A stretch of DNA of 64,000 nt, taken from the NCBI GenBank assembly GCA_938074045.1, contig CALJGI010000009.1, forward strand, positions 166,326-230,325. The letters run 5' to 3'. Shown here in pieces: positions 17,331 to 25,879 of the stretch. Position 1 is the first letter of the stretch. Every line of letters begins with the position of its first letter. The notes beneath the pieces are model-generated. The model saw only the letters and a list, made by a program, of their open reading frames with translations. It did no database searches and was not told the DNA's origin. Source of the DNA: an uncultured Halieaceae bacterium (GTDB lineage Bacteria; Pseudomonadota; Gammaproteobacteria; Pseudomonadales; Halieaceae). The translations under genes were made by a program, and so were the position numbers.

Positions 17331-18449
17331 TCAAACCGAAAACTGATTAAGAATAATACCGAGAAGGACGATTTGCGGCACGGTAATCAGTGGTAGAAAC
17401 AAGGCCACTTTCCAGGACCCTGTGGTTTCCCGCAGCGACATAATTTCCGTGTAGTCAGTCGCGACCCCGGCCATAAGAAAGGTAAAGCTGTTACCCGGTG
17501 CGCTCGCCCGGGTCATGAAATCAGCCGCCAGCGGTGTGGCTCCCTCAGAGCATACCTCAAGAACCGTCGCTACCAGCAGAGTCATACCCAGGCCCATAAG
17601 GCTGGCTCCAAACAGGCCGACGAACAGGGCGTCATCCATCCCTGCCCGCACCAGACCGGCCAGAAGAATGCCAAACAACACCCAGCGGAAAACAACCCGC
17701 GAACCAAGTAAGCCATCTTGCAATAGTTTTATAGCACCACCCGCACTGGGCTCGAGGTCTCGCCTATACTCTAACCATAGTTCACCCAGACTTTGCACGG
17801 ATGACTCTGCTCGATAGGGATTTACAGGGAGGCTTCCTCGCGCCGTCAATTGTTCAAAAACTAGACCACTGATCAATGCCACCACCAGTGATAAAAGCAC
17901 AAAGACGATGGTCCAGGTCAATCCAATGAGTGCCACCAGAATAATCGTGAGGGACAGCGAATTCCATGGACTGGCCACAAGAAAGGCGATCACCTGTCCC
18001 ATACTGGCGCCGCGCTCGTAGAGCTTCATGCCCACCATCAGTATCCCGTGGCTGCACAGATCTAACAGCAAACCGCCGGCAGTAGCTCTCAGCAAGCCCC
18101 GCAAGCCACTGTCAGTGCCAAGCACGCCCATGACCAATTCCCGCGGCACCGTGCCAAGGGCGCCGACAAAAACAACGCCCAACGCCATACCCCACCACAT
18201 GCGATTAACCAGCTCAAACACAGTGGCAGCCAGTTCCGCAGCCGGTCCCACGAGCCAATCGACTTCTGTCCACCCCAGGAGATAAAAAACGGTGACCATT
18301 GACGCACAAAAGTACATGAAGTAGTCCGGTCGCGCCGCTGTCGCCGGTGGGCAACTGGCATGGGTCTCGGCGGCTGTTTCCTCACTGGGGCAACAACTCG
18401 AAGCAACACGACTACTTGCCTGATTCTCCTGATGGTTTTCAAGAGCCAA
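17331..18449 (-). CDS. SO_0444/ArsP-like metal efflux permease
   Basis: A 372-residue inner-membrane permease of the DUF318/ArsP group. The N-terminus is soluble and rich in Cys and His (SSCCPSEETAAETHASC), suggesting metal binding. Two blocks of about four helices each follow, with the duplicated signatures CSHGILMVGMKLYERGAS, SPWNSLSLT and EVCSEGATPLAADF. Relatives export Cu/Zn or organoarsenicals; the substrate here is not defined. It is convergent with the ketosteroid isomerase. A MerR-type operator lies about 100 bases upstream of the start (18550-18570), consistent with metal induction; no merR gene is in the window. Confidence 0.82.
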   Translation of the reverse strand: MALENHQENQASSRVASSCCPSEETAAETHASCPPATAARPDYFMYFCASMVTVFYLLGWTEVDWLVGPAAELAATVFELVNRMWWGMALGVVFVGALGTVPRELVMGVLGTDSGLRGLLRATAGGLLLDLCSHGILMVGMKLYERGASMGQVIAFLVASPWNSLSLTIILVALIGLTWTIVFVLLSLVVALISGLVFEQLTARGSLPVNPYRAESSVQSLGELWLEYRRDLEPSAGGAIKLLQDGLLGSRVVFRWVLFGILLAGLVRAGMDDALFVGLFGASLMGLGMTLLVATVLEVCSEGATPLAADFMTRASAPGNSFTFLMAGVATDYTEIMSLRETTGSWKVALFLPLITVPQIVLLGIILNQFSV

Positions 18450-18549
18450 TGCTGTCCTCCCCGATTTGCGACGATCTCTCTCTCAGATGTTTGATAACCT
18501 GCGCCTCCTAAGAGTCGATGAGTCTGATATCGATTCATGTCAAGGATAA

Positions 18550-18570
18550 ACCTTTCTGTAACTGGAAGGT
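18550..18570 (-). promoter_or_regulatory. MerR/CueR-type operator
   Basis: A 21-base dyad with plus-strand arms ACCTTTC and GGAAGGT, closely like the CueR box of copA. Read on the minus strand it is followed by TTTATC, a reasonable -10, with an ATTACC-like -35 overlapping the first arm. The long spacer is typical of MerR-activated promoters. It would drive the metal permease that starts at 18449. Confidence 0.6.
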
Positions 18571-18631
18571 AATCTTCATCCTGATGTAACTCAATAATTT
18601 CACGCTATACTGGACTGGCGCAACAACTGAG

Positions 18632-19747
18632 ATAAAAATCATCGCGACCTCAAATTACAAGCCTCTGTTTTTTATAGTATTTCTCGGCCTAATTCCGTTA
18701 GGGGTCTCATCCGCTGAGGAATCGAAAACGCTGAACCTGTACAACTGGGCCGATTATGTCCCGCAGGAGCTCCTGGAAGGCTTCGAAAAAGAATACGGCG
18801 TTAAAGTCGTGTACAACATGTACGAATCCGATCTCATGCTCGGAGCAAAATTGCTGGCAGGCCGTTCGGGCTATGACCTGGTGGGTATGGCGGAACAAGA
18901 TTTGGAGCGCTTTCTCCCACTGGGCATAATTGGCGCACTGGATAAAAAAAAGCTACCGAACTGGAAAAATCTGGATACAGAGCTGATGTCCCGGCTGGCC
19001 GCCTGGGATCCGGGAAATCAGCATGCTGTACCGTATTTCTGGGGCAGCACGGGTTTTGCCTACAACGAAGACATGATTAAAGCCCGTTTGCCGGATGCCC
19101 CGCTGCACAGCGCGGCCATGATATTTGATCCCGAAATAGTCAAACACCTTCAGGACTGTGGCGTGGCATTTCTGGACGACCCGAGTACGACTATACGAAT
19201 GGCACTGCTCTATCTTGGCTATCACATCGATGAAACCGGAGAAAAGGCTTTGCATGAGGCAGAACGCTTGCTCAAGGCCGTGCGTCCCTACATCCGGTAC
19301 TTCGAAAGCAATCGGGTGGCTATTGATCTGCCCGGCAGGGAGGTATGTATGACCATGGCCTGGAACGGTGATTATGCCTATGGATTGAAACGAGTACAGG
19401 AAGAAAACCTGGATATCAACCTAAACTATGTGGTGCCAAGAGAGGGCACCAACCTGTGGATGGATGGTTGGGTTATTCTTGAGGACGCACCCAATCCGGG
19501 ATTGGCTCACCTGTTTCTGAATTACCTGTTGCGTCCCGATGTAATGGCAACTGTATCCAACGACCAACGCTACGCCAACGCAAATCGGGCTTCGTGGCCA
19601 TACCTGATCCCGGAAATTACGGAGGACCCCGCTGTATTGCATACGCCCGAAATGATGGAGAGGATTTATCCTCGCAAGATACACACACTAAAGGAAAGAC
19701 GTCGTATTCACAGAATATGGGCGCGGGTAAAGGCAGACTTCGAATGA
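18632..19747 (+). CDS. potF: PotF-type polyamine-binding protein (non-canonical start)
   Basis: Periplasmic substrate-binding protein of a polyamine ABC importer. From codon 18632 it gives 371 residues, matching PotF (about 370). The signal peptide reads KPLFFIVFLGLIPLGVSSA, followed by the mature start LNLYNWADYVPQELL and the closing-lobe motif MTMAWNGDYAYGL. No ATG, GTG or TTG exists in frame between the stop at 18587 and the signal peptide; the codon at the expected start is ATA (18632), with ATC at 18638 six bases after GAG. A GTG at 18809 lies inside the mature domain and would remove the export signal. Either a rare start is used or the start codon is mutated. The stop overlaps potG by four bases (ATGA). 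Confidence 0.8.
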   Translation: MKIIATSNYKPLFFIVFLGLIPLGVSSAEESKTLNLYNWADYVPQELLEGFEKEYGVKVVYNMYESDLMLGAKLLAGRSGYDLVGMAEQDLERFLPLGIIGALDKKKLPNWKNLDTELMSRLAAWDPGNQHAVPYFWGSTGFAYNEDMIKARLPDAPLHSAAMIFDPEIVKHLQDCGVAFLDDPSTTIRMALLYLGYHIDETGEKALHEAERLLKAVRPYIRYFESNRVAIDLPGREVCMTMAWNGDYAYGLKRVQEENLDINLNYVVPREGTNLWMDGWVILEDAPNPGLAHLFLNYLLRPDVMATVSNDQRYANANRASWPYLIPEITEDPAVLHTPEMMERIYPRKIHTLKERRRIHRIWARVKADFE

Positions 19748-20835
19748 AACCATTCATCCAGTTCGACGATGTTTCCAAACACTTCGGCGACTTTGCCGCT
19801 GTCGATAGGGTCAGCCTTGATATTGAGGAAGGTGAGTTTTTCTCCATCCTGGGTGGCTCCGGCTGTGGCAAGACCACCCTGTTGCGCATACTGGCTGGTT
19901 TCGAGGAACTCAGCAGTGGCCGAATGCTGATTGATGGCGAGGATATGAGTGGCATTCCTGCCCATCGCCGGCCGGTCAACATGATGTTCCAGTCCTATGC
20001 CCTGTTTCCACATATGAATGTCGCAAAGAATATTGCCTACGGATTAAAGCAAGACGGTCTCGAACCAGCGGATATCGATGCGCGCGTAACCAGGATTCTG
20101 GATTTGGTGCAAATGAGTGAGTTCGCGCAACGCAAACCCCGGCAGTTGTCCGGTGGTCAGCAACAAAGAGTCGCGCTGGCGCGCGCTCTGGTCAAGCAAC
20201 CAAAGGTATTACTACTCGACGAGCCTCTCGCTGCACTGGACAAAAAACTGCGCCAAAATACGCAGTTTGAACTGGCCAATATTCAACAAAAAACCGGCAT
20301 TACTTTTGTGTTGGTCACCCACGATCAGGAGGAGGCGATGATGCTGTCTTCGCGCATCGCTGTCATGAATCGTGGGCAATTTTCACAGGTTGGAACACCC
20401 TCTGAAATCTACGAGAACCCACAAAACAGGTTTACAGCCGATTTTATCGGCAGCATCAACCTGTTTGAGGGTAACGTTGCCGCACTGGCAGAAACTATGA
20501 TGACGGTTTCGGTCCCCGCCATCGATGAATGCCTGACAGCACCGGCCATTCCCGACGTAAACATCGGTGACCCCGTTTGCCTGGCCATACGTCCCGAGAA
20601 AATATGGATTTCCAGGCAAGCACCTGACACGGAAGGCAATACAATCCTGACCGGCGAGGTAGTCGACCAGGGTTATTTCGGCAACTTGTCTGTGTACCGA
20701 GTACGTCTGCCCAGCGGTGATATGGTGCAGGTCAGCACCCAGAATAGAGTTCGGTCAACGGAGAGAGCCATTCAACGCGAGGACGAAGTCTTTATCCACT
20801 GGGAGTGCACGAGTGCGGTGGTGCTGAAGGAATGA
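19744..20835 (+). CDS. potG: Polyamine ABC transporter ATP-binding protein
   Basis: A 363-residue ATPase with Walker A GGSGCGKTT, signature LSGGQQQRV, Walker B LLLDEPLAALD and switch VTHDQEEA, followed by a C-terminal TOBE domain (about 270-360). It energises uptake of putrescine/spermidine-type substrates with the neighbouring PotF, PotH and PotI homologues. The start is the ATG overlapping the potF stop (ATGA at 19744-19747); the open frame extends upstream to 19594 but that part overlaps potF. The next gene again overlaps by ATGA. Confidence 0.92.
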   Translation: MKPFIQFDDVSKHFGDFAAVDRVSLDIEEGEFFSILGGSGCGKTTLLRILAGFEELSSGRMLIDGEDMSGIPAHRRPVNMMFQSYALFPHMNVAKNIAYGLKQDGLEPADIDARVTRILDLVQMSEFAQRKPRQLSGGQQQRVALARALVKQPKVLLLDEPLAALDKKLRQNTQFELANIQQKTGITFVLVTHDQEEAMMLSSRIAVMNRGQFSQVGTPSEIYENPQNRFTADFIGSINLFEGNVAALAETMMTVSVPAIDECLTAPAIPDVNIGDPVCLAIRPEKIWISRQAPDTEGNTILTGEVVDQGYFGNLSVYRVRLPSGDMVQVSTQNRVRSTERAIQREDEVFIHWECTSAVVLKE

Positions 20836-21758
20836 ATAAAACACCCGGATACAAGGGCTTGCTTGCCGTCAACCTGTCTGCCAGGGCGGTCAATCGCGGC
20901 CTGCTTTGGTCGCCATACCTGTGGTTGCTGCTGTTTTTCCTTGCCCCTTTTGCGATTGTAATAAAGATAAGTCTGTCCGAAATCGTCCTGGCCAGTCCTC
21001 CCTATCAGCCCATGTTCAACTGGGCAGAGGACGCAACTCAATGGTTTAATGGCACCCTCGAGAACTACCTGTTTGTATTAAGGGATCGGCTCTACCTTTA
21101 CACGTTCTGGAACTCAATTCAGACCGCCGCCATCTCGACGGTTCTGGTATTGCTGCTCGGCTATCCGATGGCCTATGCCATCGCGCGAGCCCCCGCAGAC
21201 AAGCAGGGCTTGTTATTGATGCTGGTTATCATCCCGTTCTGGACATCCTTTCTGTTGCGGATCTATGCATTAACCGGGCTACTCAATACGCACGGCGTTA
21301 TCAACAATGCATTGCTTGGGCTGCAGCTTATTGATCAGCCATTGCAATTGATGTATACCGACTTCGCGATCTACATCGGCATCGTATACAGCTATCTGCC
21401 GTTCATGATTCTGCCTCTATATGCCACACTGGAAAGGCTCGATCTCAGCCTGGTCGATGCCGCCTCAGATCTCGGCGCGGGACCGCTGCGATCGTTTGTC
21501 GATATAACACTGCCCCTCTCCCTGCCAGGAATTATTGCTGGATGTATGCTGGTGTTTATTCCAGCCATGGGTGAATTCGTCATACCCAGTCTTTTGGGCG
21601 GTGCAGAAAGCCCCATGATTGGTCGCGTGCTCTATGACGAGTTTTTCCTCAATCGTGACTGGCCAGTATCCAGTGCCATCGCAGTGGTCCTGCTGGCTCT
21701 GCTCTTGCTACCGATTGCACTGCTGCGCCACTACCAGGCGAAGGAGGCAGAGCAGTAA
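20832..21758 (+). CDS. potH: Polyamine ABC transporter permease (PotB/PotH)
   Basis: A 308-residue inner-membrane permease with six hydrophobic segments. The EAA-type cytoplasmic loop DAASDLGAGPLRSFVDITLPLSLPGI contacts the ATPase. The start is ATG 20832, which overlaps the potG stop (ATGA); the frame opens at 20805 inside potG. It pairs with PotI to form the membrane channel. Coupled to potI by a TAATG overlap at 21758. Confidence 0.92.
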   Translation: MNKTPGYKGLLAVNLSARAVNRGLLWSPYLWLLLFFLAPFAIVIKISLSEIVLASPPYQPMFNWAEDATQWFNGTLENYLFVLRDRLYLYTFWNSIQTAAISTVLVLLLGYPMAYAIARAPADKQGLLLMLVIIPFWTSFLLRIYALTGLLNTHGVINNALLGLQLIDQPLQLMYTDFAIYIGIVYSYLPFMILPLYATLERLDLSLVDAASDLGAGPLRSFVDITLPLSLPGIIAGCMLVFIPAMGEFVIPSLLGGAESPMIGRVLYDEFFLNRDWPVSSAIAVVLLALLLLPIALLRHYQAKEAEQ

Positions 21759-22576
21759 TGAAGAAACTACCCTTTCTTGTGTGCGTCCTTATCTTCGGTT
21801 ACGCCTTTCTTTACATACCTATTTTTTCGGTCATCGCCTATTCTTTCAACGACTCCACGCTGATGAGCCACTGGGGTGGTTTTTCACTGCGTTGGTACCA
21901 GGAGCTGTTCAATGATCGTCAAATACGAGAGGCCCTGTTGCTCAGCATCCAGATTGCAGCTGTCAGTGCAACATTCGCTACACTACTGGGAACCTGCGCT
22001 GGACTTGCCTTGGCCCGCTTGCGGAAATTCCGCGGCCGCCGCCTGTTCAGTATGATGATTGTGGCCCCCCTGGTAATGCCCGAAGTGATCACCGGCTTGT
22101 CCCTGCTCGTACTGTTTATTGCCCTGGAGAAGTTTGCCGGGTGGCCTGCGGGTCGTGGTGCAACCACCATTACCATCGCCCACATCACCTTCAGCATGGC
22201 TTTTGTTGCAGTAATCGTTCAGGCGCGACTCGCGGGGCAGGACCAGTGTCTTGAAGAGGCAGCCCAGGACCTTGGCGCACGACCATTAAGTGTATTGTTG
22301 GACATCACTCTGCCACTGCTGACGCCGGCAATGCTCGCGGGGTGGCTTTTGGCATTCACTCTAAGCTTCGATGATCTGGTCATTTCCAGCTTTGTGACAG
22401 GACCAGGAGCAAACACGCTGCCGATATATATCTATTCCCAGGTCAAGCTGGGCGTACAACCCGATATCAATGCCCTGGCAACTATGATAATCGCCATTGT
22501 TGCACTCGGGGTGACTCTTTCAGCTTGGTTAATACGGGTTCGCGAACGTCGGATTGAGTGCCAAACCCGGTATTAG
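21758..22576 (+). CDS. potI: Polyamine ABC transporter permease (PotC/PotI)
   Basis: A 272-residue permease with six hydrophobic segments and an EAA loop, EEAAQDLGARPLSVLLDITLPLLTPAM. Last gene of the potFGHI-type unit, starting one base inside the potH stop. Order and four consecutive overlaps show tight co-translation of ATPase and permeases. No terminator hairpin is evident after its TAG stop. Confidence 0.92.
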   Translation: MKKLPFLVCVLIFGYAFLYIPIFSVIAYSFNDSTLMSHWGGFSLRWYQELFNDRQIREALLLSIQIAAVSATFATLLGTCAGLALARLRKFRGRRLFSMMIVAPLVMPEVITGLSLLVLFIALEKFAGWPAGRGATTITIAHITFSMAFVAVIVQARLAGQDQCLEEAAQDLGARPLSVLLDITLPLLTPAMLAGWLLAFTLSFDDLVISSFVTGPGANTLPIYIYSQVKLGVQPDINALATMIIAIVALGVTLSAWLIRVRERRIECQTRY

Positions 22577-22927
22577 CGATAAAGAAGTGGTGGGGTTCAG
22601 CGTTGACTGCTTCATTCTCGTTTATTAACAGGTTTACTCTCTGCAACCCTGTACGCGGAACAGAATAGAGAGTACACTTCGCGCGAGTTCCGACCTCTAT
22701 TGAGCCTACTGGCGTATCTGCCTCTATCCTCCATATTGCGATGCTGTTTGCAATCAAGCGAATAGTGTCGAACAACAGCACCTGCTGTACGCGCTCTTCT
22801 ATTCTATCAATGCTGCCCAACTGTCAGCATTACACTGCTTTTTGGGGAAATGAAACATAGTGACTTTTCCTGTTACGCAGTGATTCAGGTGCATTTTCGG
22901 TTCGTAGCCAACACACAAAGGAACACG
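22577..22927. other. Intergenic stretch, no supported gene
   Basis: About 350 bases between potI and the CDP-alcohol phosphatidyltransferase. The minus strand has an open frame (22482-22820) whose LQRVNLLINENEAVNA faintly recalls the ATP-binding N-box of a histidine kinase, but it overlaps potI and lacks other kinase motifs. AAAGGAA at 22917-22923 is the ribosome site for the next gene. I see no hairpin terminator. Confidence 0.5.
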
Positions 22928-23581
22928 ATGCCCCTTGTAAGAGATCAATCACTGGTATTACAGCCCGCCATAATTTCCTACGTCAAAGACTTACCCAATT
23001 TATGTTCGCTGGCGGGATTGGCGTGCACAACACTGGCAATCTACTTCAGCATTATCGGGGAGTATCACGCAGCGATGATTGGTATGATTTGGGCCGTAGC
23101 ATTCGACTGGGCAGATGGCCTGGTTGCTCGAAGAATGAGTGGCCGGACGGGCCCAGACAAAGTATTTGGCGGCCAACTCGACTTGCTAATAGATATCGTC
23201 AGCTATGGCGTCACCCCAGCTGTTTTATTAATGAGCTATGGTAAATTCAACCCAATCATTCTCCCTGTTGCTTTTATAGTACTCTCAGCCGGCGTCATCC
23301 GGTTGAGTTACTTCAGTACTTATGGATTATCCGACGCGGCCAGATACACCGGACTGGCACTGGATAACAACAGTATCGCATTGGTGTTCATCTTTCTCTT
23401 TGAAGGTCTGATTCCTGAAGGGGTATTTAAACCCGCTTTGTATTTCTGCGCTCTGGGCCTGGCCACTCTAAACGTCTCTCAGATCAAAACACCGAAACTG
23501 TCCGGCAATCCTCGCAATGTCTTCCTCCTGGCTGCCTACACGGTTGGAGTTACTGGCATTTACGGTTGGAAAATTCTATGA
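22928..23581 (+). CDS. CDP-alcohol phosphatidyltransferase family protein
   Basis: A 217-residue membrane enzyme with about six helices and the family motif DWADGLVARR ... GGQLDLLIDIVS (the D-DG-AR-G-D-D pattern). It transfers a phosphatidyl group from a CDP-activated donor to an alcohol. It looks most like the PssA/Pcs branches, but the alcohol (serine, choline or other) is not decided by these motifs. ATG 22928 is chosen because AAAGGAA precedes it by four to five bases; the frame opens at 22850. A cytidylyltransferase follows 54 bases later on the same strand. Confidence 0.82.
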   Translation: MPLVRDQSLVLQPAIISYVKDLPNLCSLAGLACTTLAIYFSIIGEYHAAMIGMIWAVAFDWADGLVARRMSGRTGPDKVFGGQLDLLIDIVSYGVTPAVLLMSYGKFNPIILPVAFIVLSAGVIRLSYFSTYGLSDAARYTGLALDNNSIALVFIFLFEGLIPEGVFKPALYFCALGLATLNVSQIKTPKLSGNPRNVFLLAAYTVGVTGIYGWKIL

Positions 23582-23635
23582 ACAATCCAGTACGCAATAC
23601 GCCGCACATATACACAATTGAGGAGTAAATTTCAC

Positions 23636-24199
23636 ATGATCGTATATACCGTAGGTACCTTCGACTTACTCCATGTAGGACACATAGCCTTACTGGAGTA
23701 TTGTAAATCACTGGGTGATACGCTAGTCGTCGGGGTCGCATCTGATGAGGTAGTGAAATCCTACAAACCTAACCTCCCTGTCATTCCCCTGGACCAAAGA
23801 CGGGACATGCTTAAAGCGCTAAGATGTGTCGACATTGTTCGTCCATACCACGAACTTGAGTATGTATCGGCCTGCAGAGAATTGAAGGTGGATATATTTG
23901 TGATCGGGGAAGACTGGGGGAAAAACCAGCATAACCTTGATGTCGAACGCTTCATAAGATCCGAGGGGAGCAGAATCACACAGATCCACTACGACCCGCG
24001 AACATCCTCCACGCAGATCAAGAAGGATGTTGTGGCCCAAACTCTTTGGGCCAAACACAGCGGCAAAAAATCACATGATCGCGATGAGAAAGAGCCAATA
24101 ACTATCACTGTGAATAATCGCGCCACAATGTCTGTCAGTAAAAGTGCGGCAAGACCAGCCGGTCTTAAGCAAAGATTGACGTCAACCGCATTCAAATAA
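23636..24199 (+). CDS. Cytidylyltransferase (TagD/ECT-like) family protein
   Basis: A 187-residue nucleotidyltransferase. The N-terminal VGTFDLLHVGH carries the HxGH site, and the later PRTSSTQIKKD corresponds to the RTxGISTT loop, though here it is shorter and lacks GI. Such enzymes make CDP-glycerol, CDP-ethanolamine or similar. The last 50 residues are basic and of no known family. ATG 23636 is preferred: GGAG lies ten bases upstream, whereas the in-frame TTG at 23618 overlaps that site. Next to a CDP-alcohol transferase it suggests a two-step lipid head-group pathway. Confidence 0.78.
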   Translation: MIVYTVGTFDLLHVGHIALLEYCKSLGDTLVVGVASDEVVKSYKPNLPVIPLDQRRDMLKALRCVDIVRPYHELEYVSACRELKVDIFVIGEDWGKNQHNLDVERFIRSEGSRITQIHYDPRTSSTQIKKDVVAQTLWAKHSGKKSHDRDEKEPITITVNNRATMSVSKSAARPAGLKQRLTSTAFK

Positions 24200-24243
24200 T
24201 CGGGCCAGACACCACCAAACTATTCGTTATGGTTCTGGCTGAG

Positions 24244-24429
24244 TTACTCAGCCGATGAAGGGCTGGTCTCCGACTCAGCAGACATATTTTTCTTGGCAAA
24301 CTTAATGGCATCAGTATGTCGATCATACTTGTATCCCTGAAAAACATATTGCGGCTTTTGTTCCTCAGTGATCCCATAAATTTTCATTAACTCTAACTCT
24401 TCTTCACTTACCGGCTTCACGTGTATCAT
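24244..24429 (-). CDS. Small conserved-looking hypothetical protein
   Basis: A 61-residue acidic/basic protein (EEELELMKIYGITEEQ, YVFQGYKYDRHTDAIKFAKK). An AAGGAAA ribosome site lies about seven bases before ATG 24429, and the composition is protein-like. I do not know the function. It lies between the cytidylyltransferase (opposite strand) and the Cys-repeat protein. Confidence 0.6.
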   Translation of the reverse strand: MIHVKPVSEEELELMKIYGITEEQKPQYVFQGYKYDRHTDAIKFAKKNMSAESETSPSSAE

Positions 24430-24490
24430 CTTGGTTTTCCTTTTTCAGAACACAAATGTTTGTCTGTGCAAATGGATGAACCTGCCAAAA

Positions 24491-25291
24491 TTATCGATTT
24501 CGCACTTGCCGCAACTCGCAGGCATTGCCAAGCTTGACGTGACTCGCAGCACAGGTCCACCGATTGCCATTGGTATTCAGGTAGGCATTGTCAGGGACAT
24601 CTACTGGCTCGCAGGAGTTTTCGTAGACGCGGTATCCGCGATTACATTTCCAGCCAATGCCGTAGGAGACATCCGCCAGGTAACCGTGCTCAGGCACGTC
24701 AATGGCGTCACAGCGATCCTGAACCTGACGATAACCGCGCTCGCACTTCCATCCCACGCCATAGCCGGTTTCTACCAAATAGCCATGCGCTGGCACGTTG
24801 ATCGCCACACACCTTCGCTGGTCCTGACGGAAACCGCGCTCACATTGCCAAGCTTCACCAAAGGTGCTGTCAGCGAGATACCCATTTTCCGGAACGTGGA
24901 TGGCGACACATGCTCCTTTGCTCGCCTCGTATCCCCGATCACATTGCCAACCCGGTTCCATCGGACTACCCGTCAGATATCCATGGGGCGGCACTTTAAT
25001 AGCAACGCAGGTGTCACGGGAAGCGAGATAACCGCGATTACAGGCCCAACCACTGCCGTAACTTGCGCCGGTGGGATAACCATTTGCTGGCACAGCGATA
25101 CGGCTGCAGGCTTCATCGACTCGGCGATACCCCAGATTGCAATCCCACCCTTGTCCGTATGTTTTGCGAGCGGCATTGTCAGGGATCTCCAAGGCGTCAC
25201 TGGACATCGAATTGCCGGAAGCTGTAAGAGTCAACACTGCACAAAGCAGTATAAAACTCGGTTTTGAGGATATTCTCTTCGAGAAACGCAT
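24491..25291 (-). CDS. Secreted protein with seven 33-residue Cys-pair repeats
   Basis: A 266-residue exported protein. A signal peptide (about 1-25) is followed by seven tandem units of about 33 residues, each of the form I-x-VP-x-(N/H)-GYL ... GxGWxCxRGY(R) ... C-x-A, with two cysteines that probably form one disulfide per unit. Unit 1 is shorter at its start and unit 7 is diverged (NRWTCAASHVK). Such a layout suggests a rod-like periplasmic or surface module, but I do not recognise a named family. The ATG at 25291 is preferred because AAGGA sits seven bases upstream; earlier in-frame ATGs at 25297 and 25309 are too close to, or before, that site. Confidence 0.75.
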   Translation of the reverse strand: MRFSKRISSKPSFILLCAVLTLTASGNSMSSDALEIPDNAARKTYGQGWDCNLGYRRVDEACSRIAVPANGYPTGASYGSGWACNRGYLASRDTCVAIKVPPHGYLTGSPMEPGWQCDRGYEASKGACVAIHVPENGYLADSTFGEAWQCERGFRQDQRRCVAINVPAHGYLVETGYGVGWKCERGYRQVQDRCDAIDVPEHGYLADVSYGIGWKCNRGYRVYENSCEPVDVPDNAYLNTNGNRWTCAASHVKLGNACELRQVRNR

Positions 25292-25576
25292 AGCCATGTC
25301 CTTGCTCATATCTTGAGCAGGTTAAAAAAGAATGTTGCTTTTCAGTCAACAGGGTAGGTGTTTTGTTCAGCCCACTGATTGGAAAGGTGCTGAAACGTAA
25401 GCGACGACGTATTGCGGCCGAACTACAGAGTGGAAATAAAGCCTGAGCGGTAGTGTATAGCAAAGCTACGCATATAGCTGTAACTAATCGAGGCACCACC
25501 AGAGAGGCCGTTTTATGGGGCAGTTTATCGAAGTGCAGTTTTTGGTAAAGCCAATTACAGCTCACACGACATGAAG

Positions 25577-25750
25577 TTAGCCGGCCAGTTCGCCACTGGG
25601 ATTCGTCGAATCATCGCCGTCGTCTGATACTGGCTGAGTGCCCTCCGCCGCTTCCTTGGCTCGGAGTTTTTGCTGGCGTTTCTCTTCTTTCTTCTTTTTC
25701 TTGGCCAGCTCCCGCTGGCGCTTCTCGTACGAATAATTTGGTTTTGCCAT
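25577..25750 (-). CDS. Small lysine/arginine-rich conserved hypothetical protein
   Basis: A 57-residue protein beginning MAKPNYSYEKRQRELAKKKK, then a charged helix and an acidic Asp/Ser tail. This N-terminal pattern recurs in short proteins of many gammaproteobacteria, by recall. Highly charged and cytoplasmic; possibly nucleic-acid-binding, which is inference. AAGGG lies upstream of the ATG. It sits alone between the Cys-repeat protein and the carotenoid oxygenase, same strand. Confidence 0.7.
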   Translation of the reverse strand: MAKPNYSYEKRQRELAKKKKKEEKRQQKLRAKEAAEGTQPVSDDGDDSTNPSGELAG

Positions 25751-25879
25751 TGAAAAATCCCTTCAGCGTGTTCAGCCGTGATGCCATAGCATAGGCGATT
25801 TCACCCCTGCGATGGGATTATTTTGTGGAAAAGTTGCCAACCCCCATAACAAAGACCTTTTGTTAGGACCCCAAGTTAC

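Noticed and set aside
22482..22820. Minus-strand open frame with a faint histidine-kinase N-box look
   Set aside because: It overlaps potI and lacks H-box and G-box; similarity rests on a short stretch.
25197..25565. Minus-strand frame upstream of the Cys-repeat protein
   Set aside because: Overlaps the repeat protein's N-terminus in another frame with low-complexity, unlikely composition.
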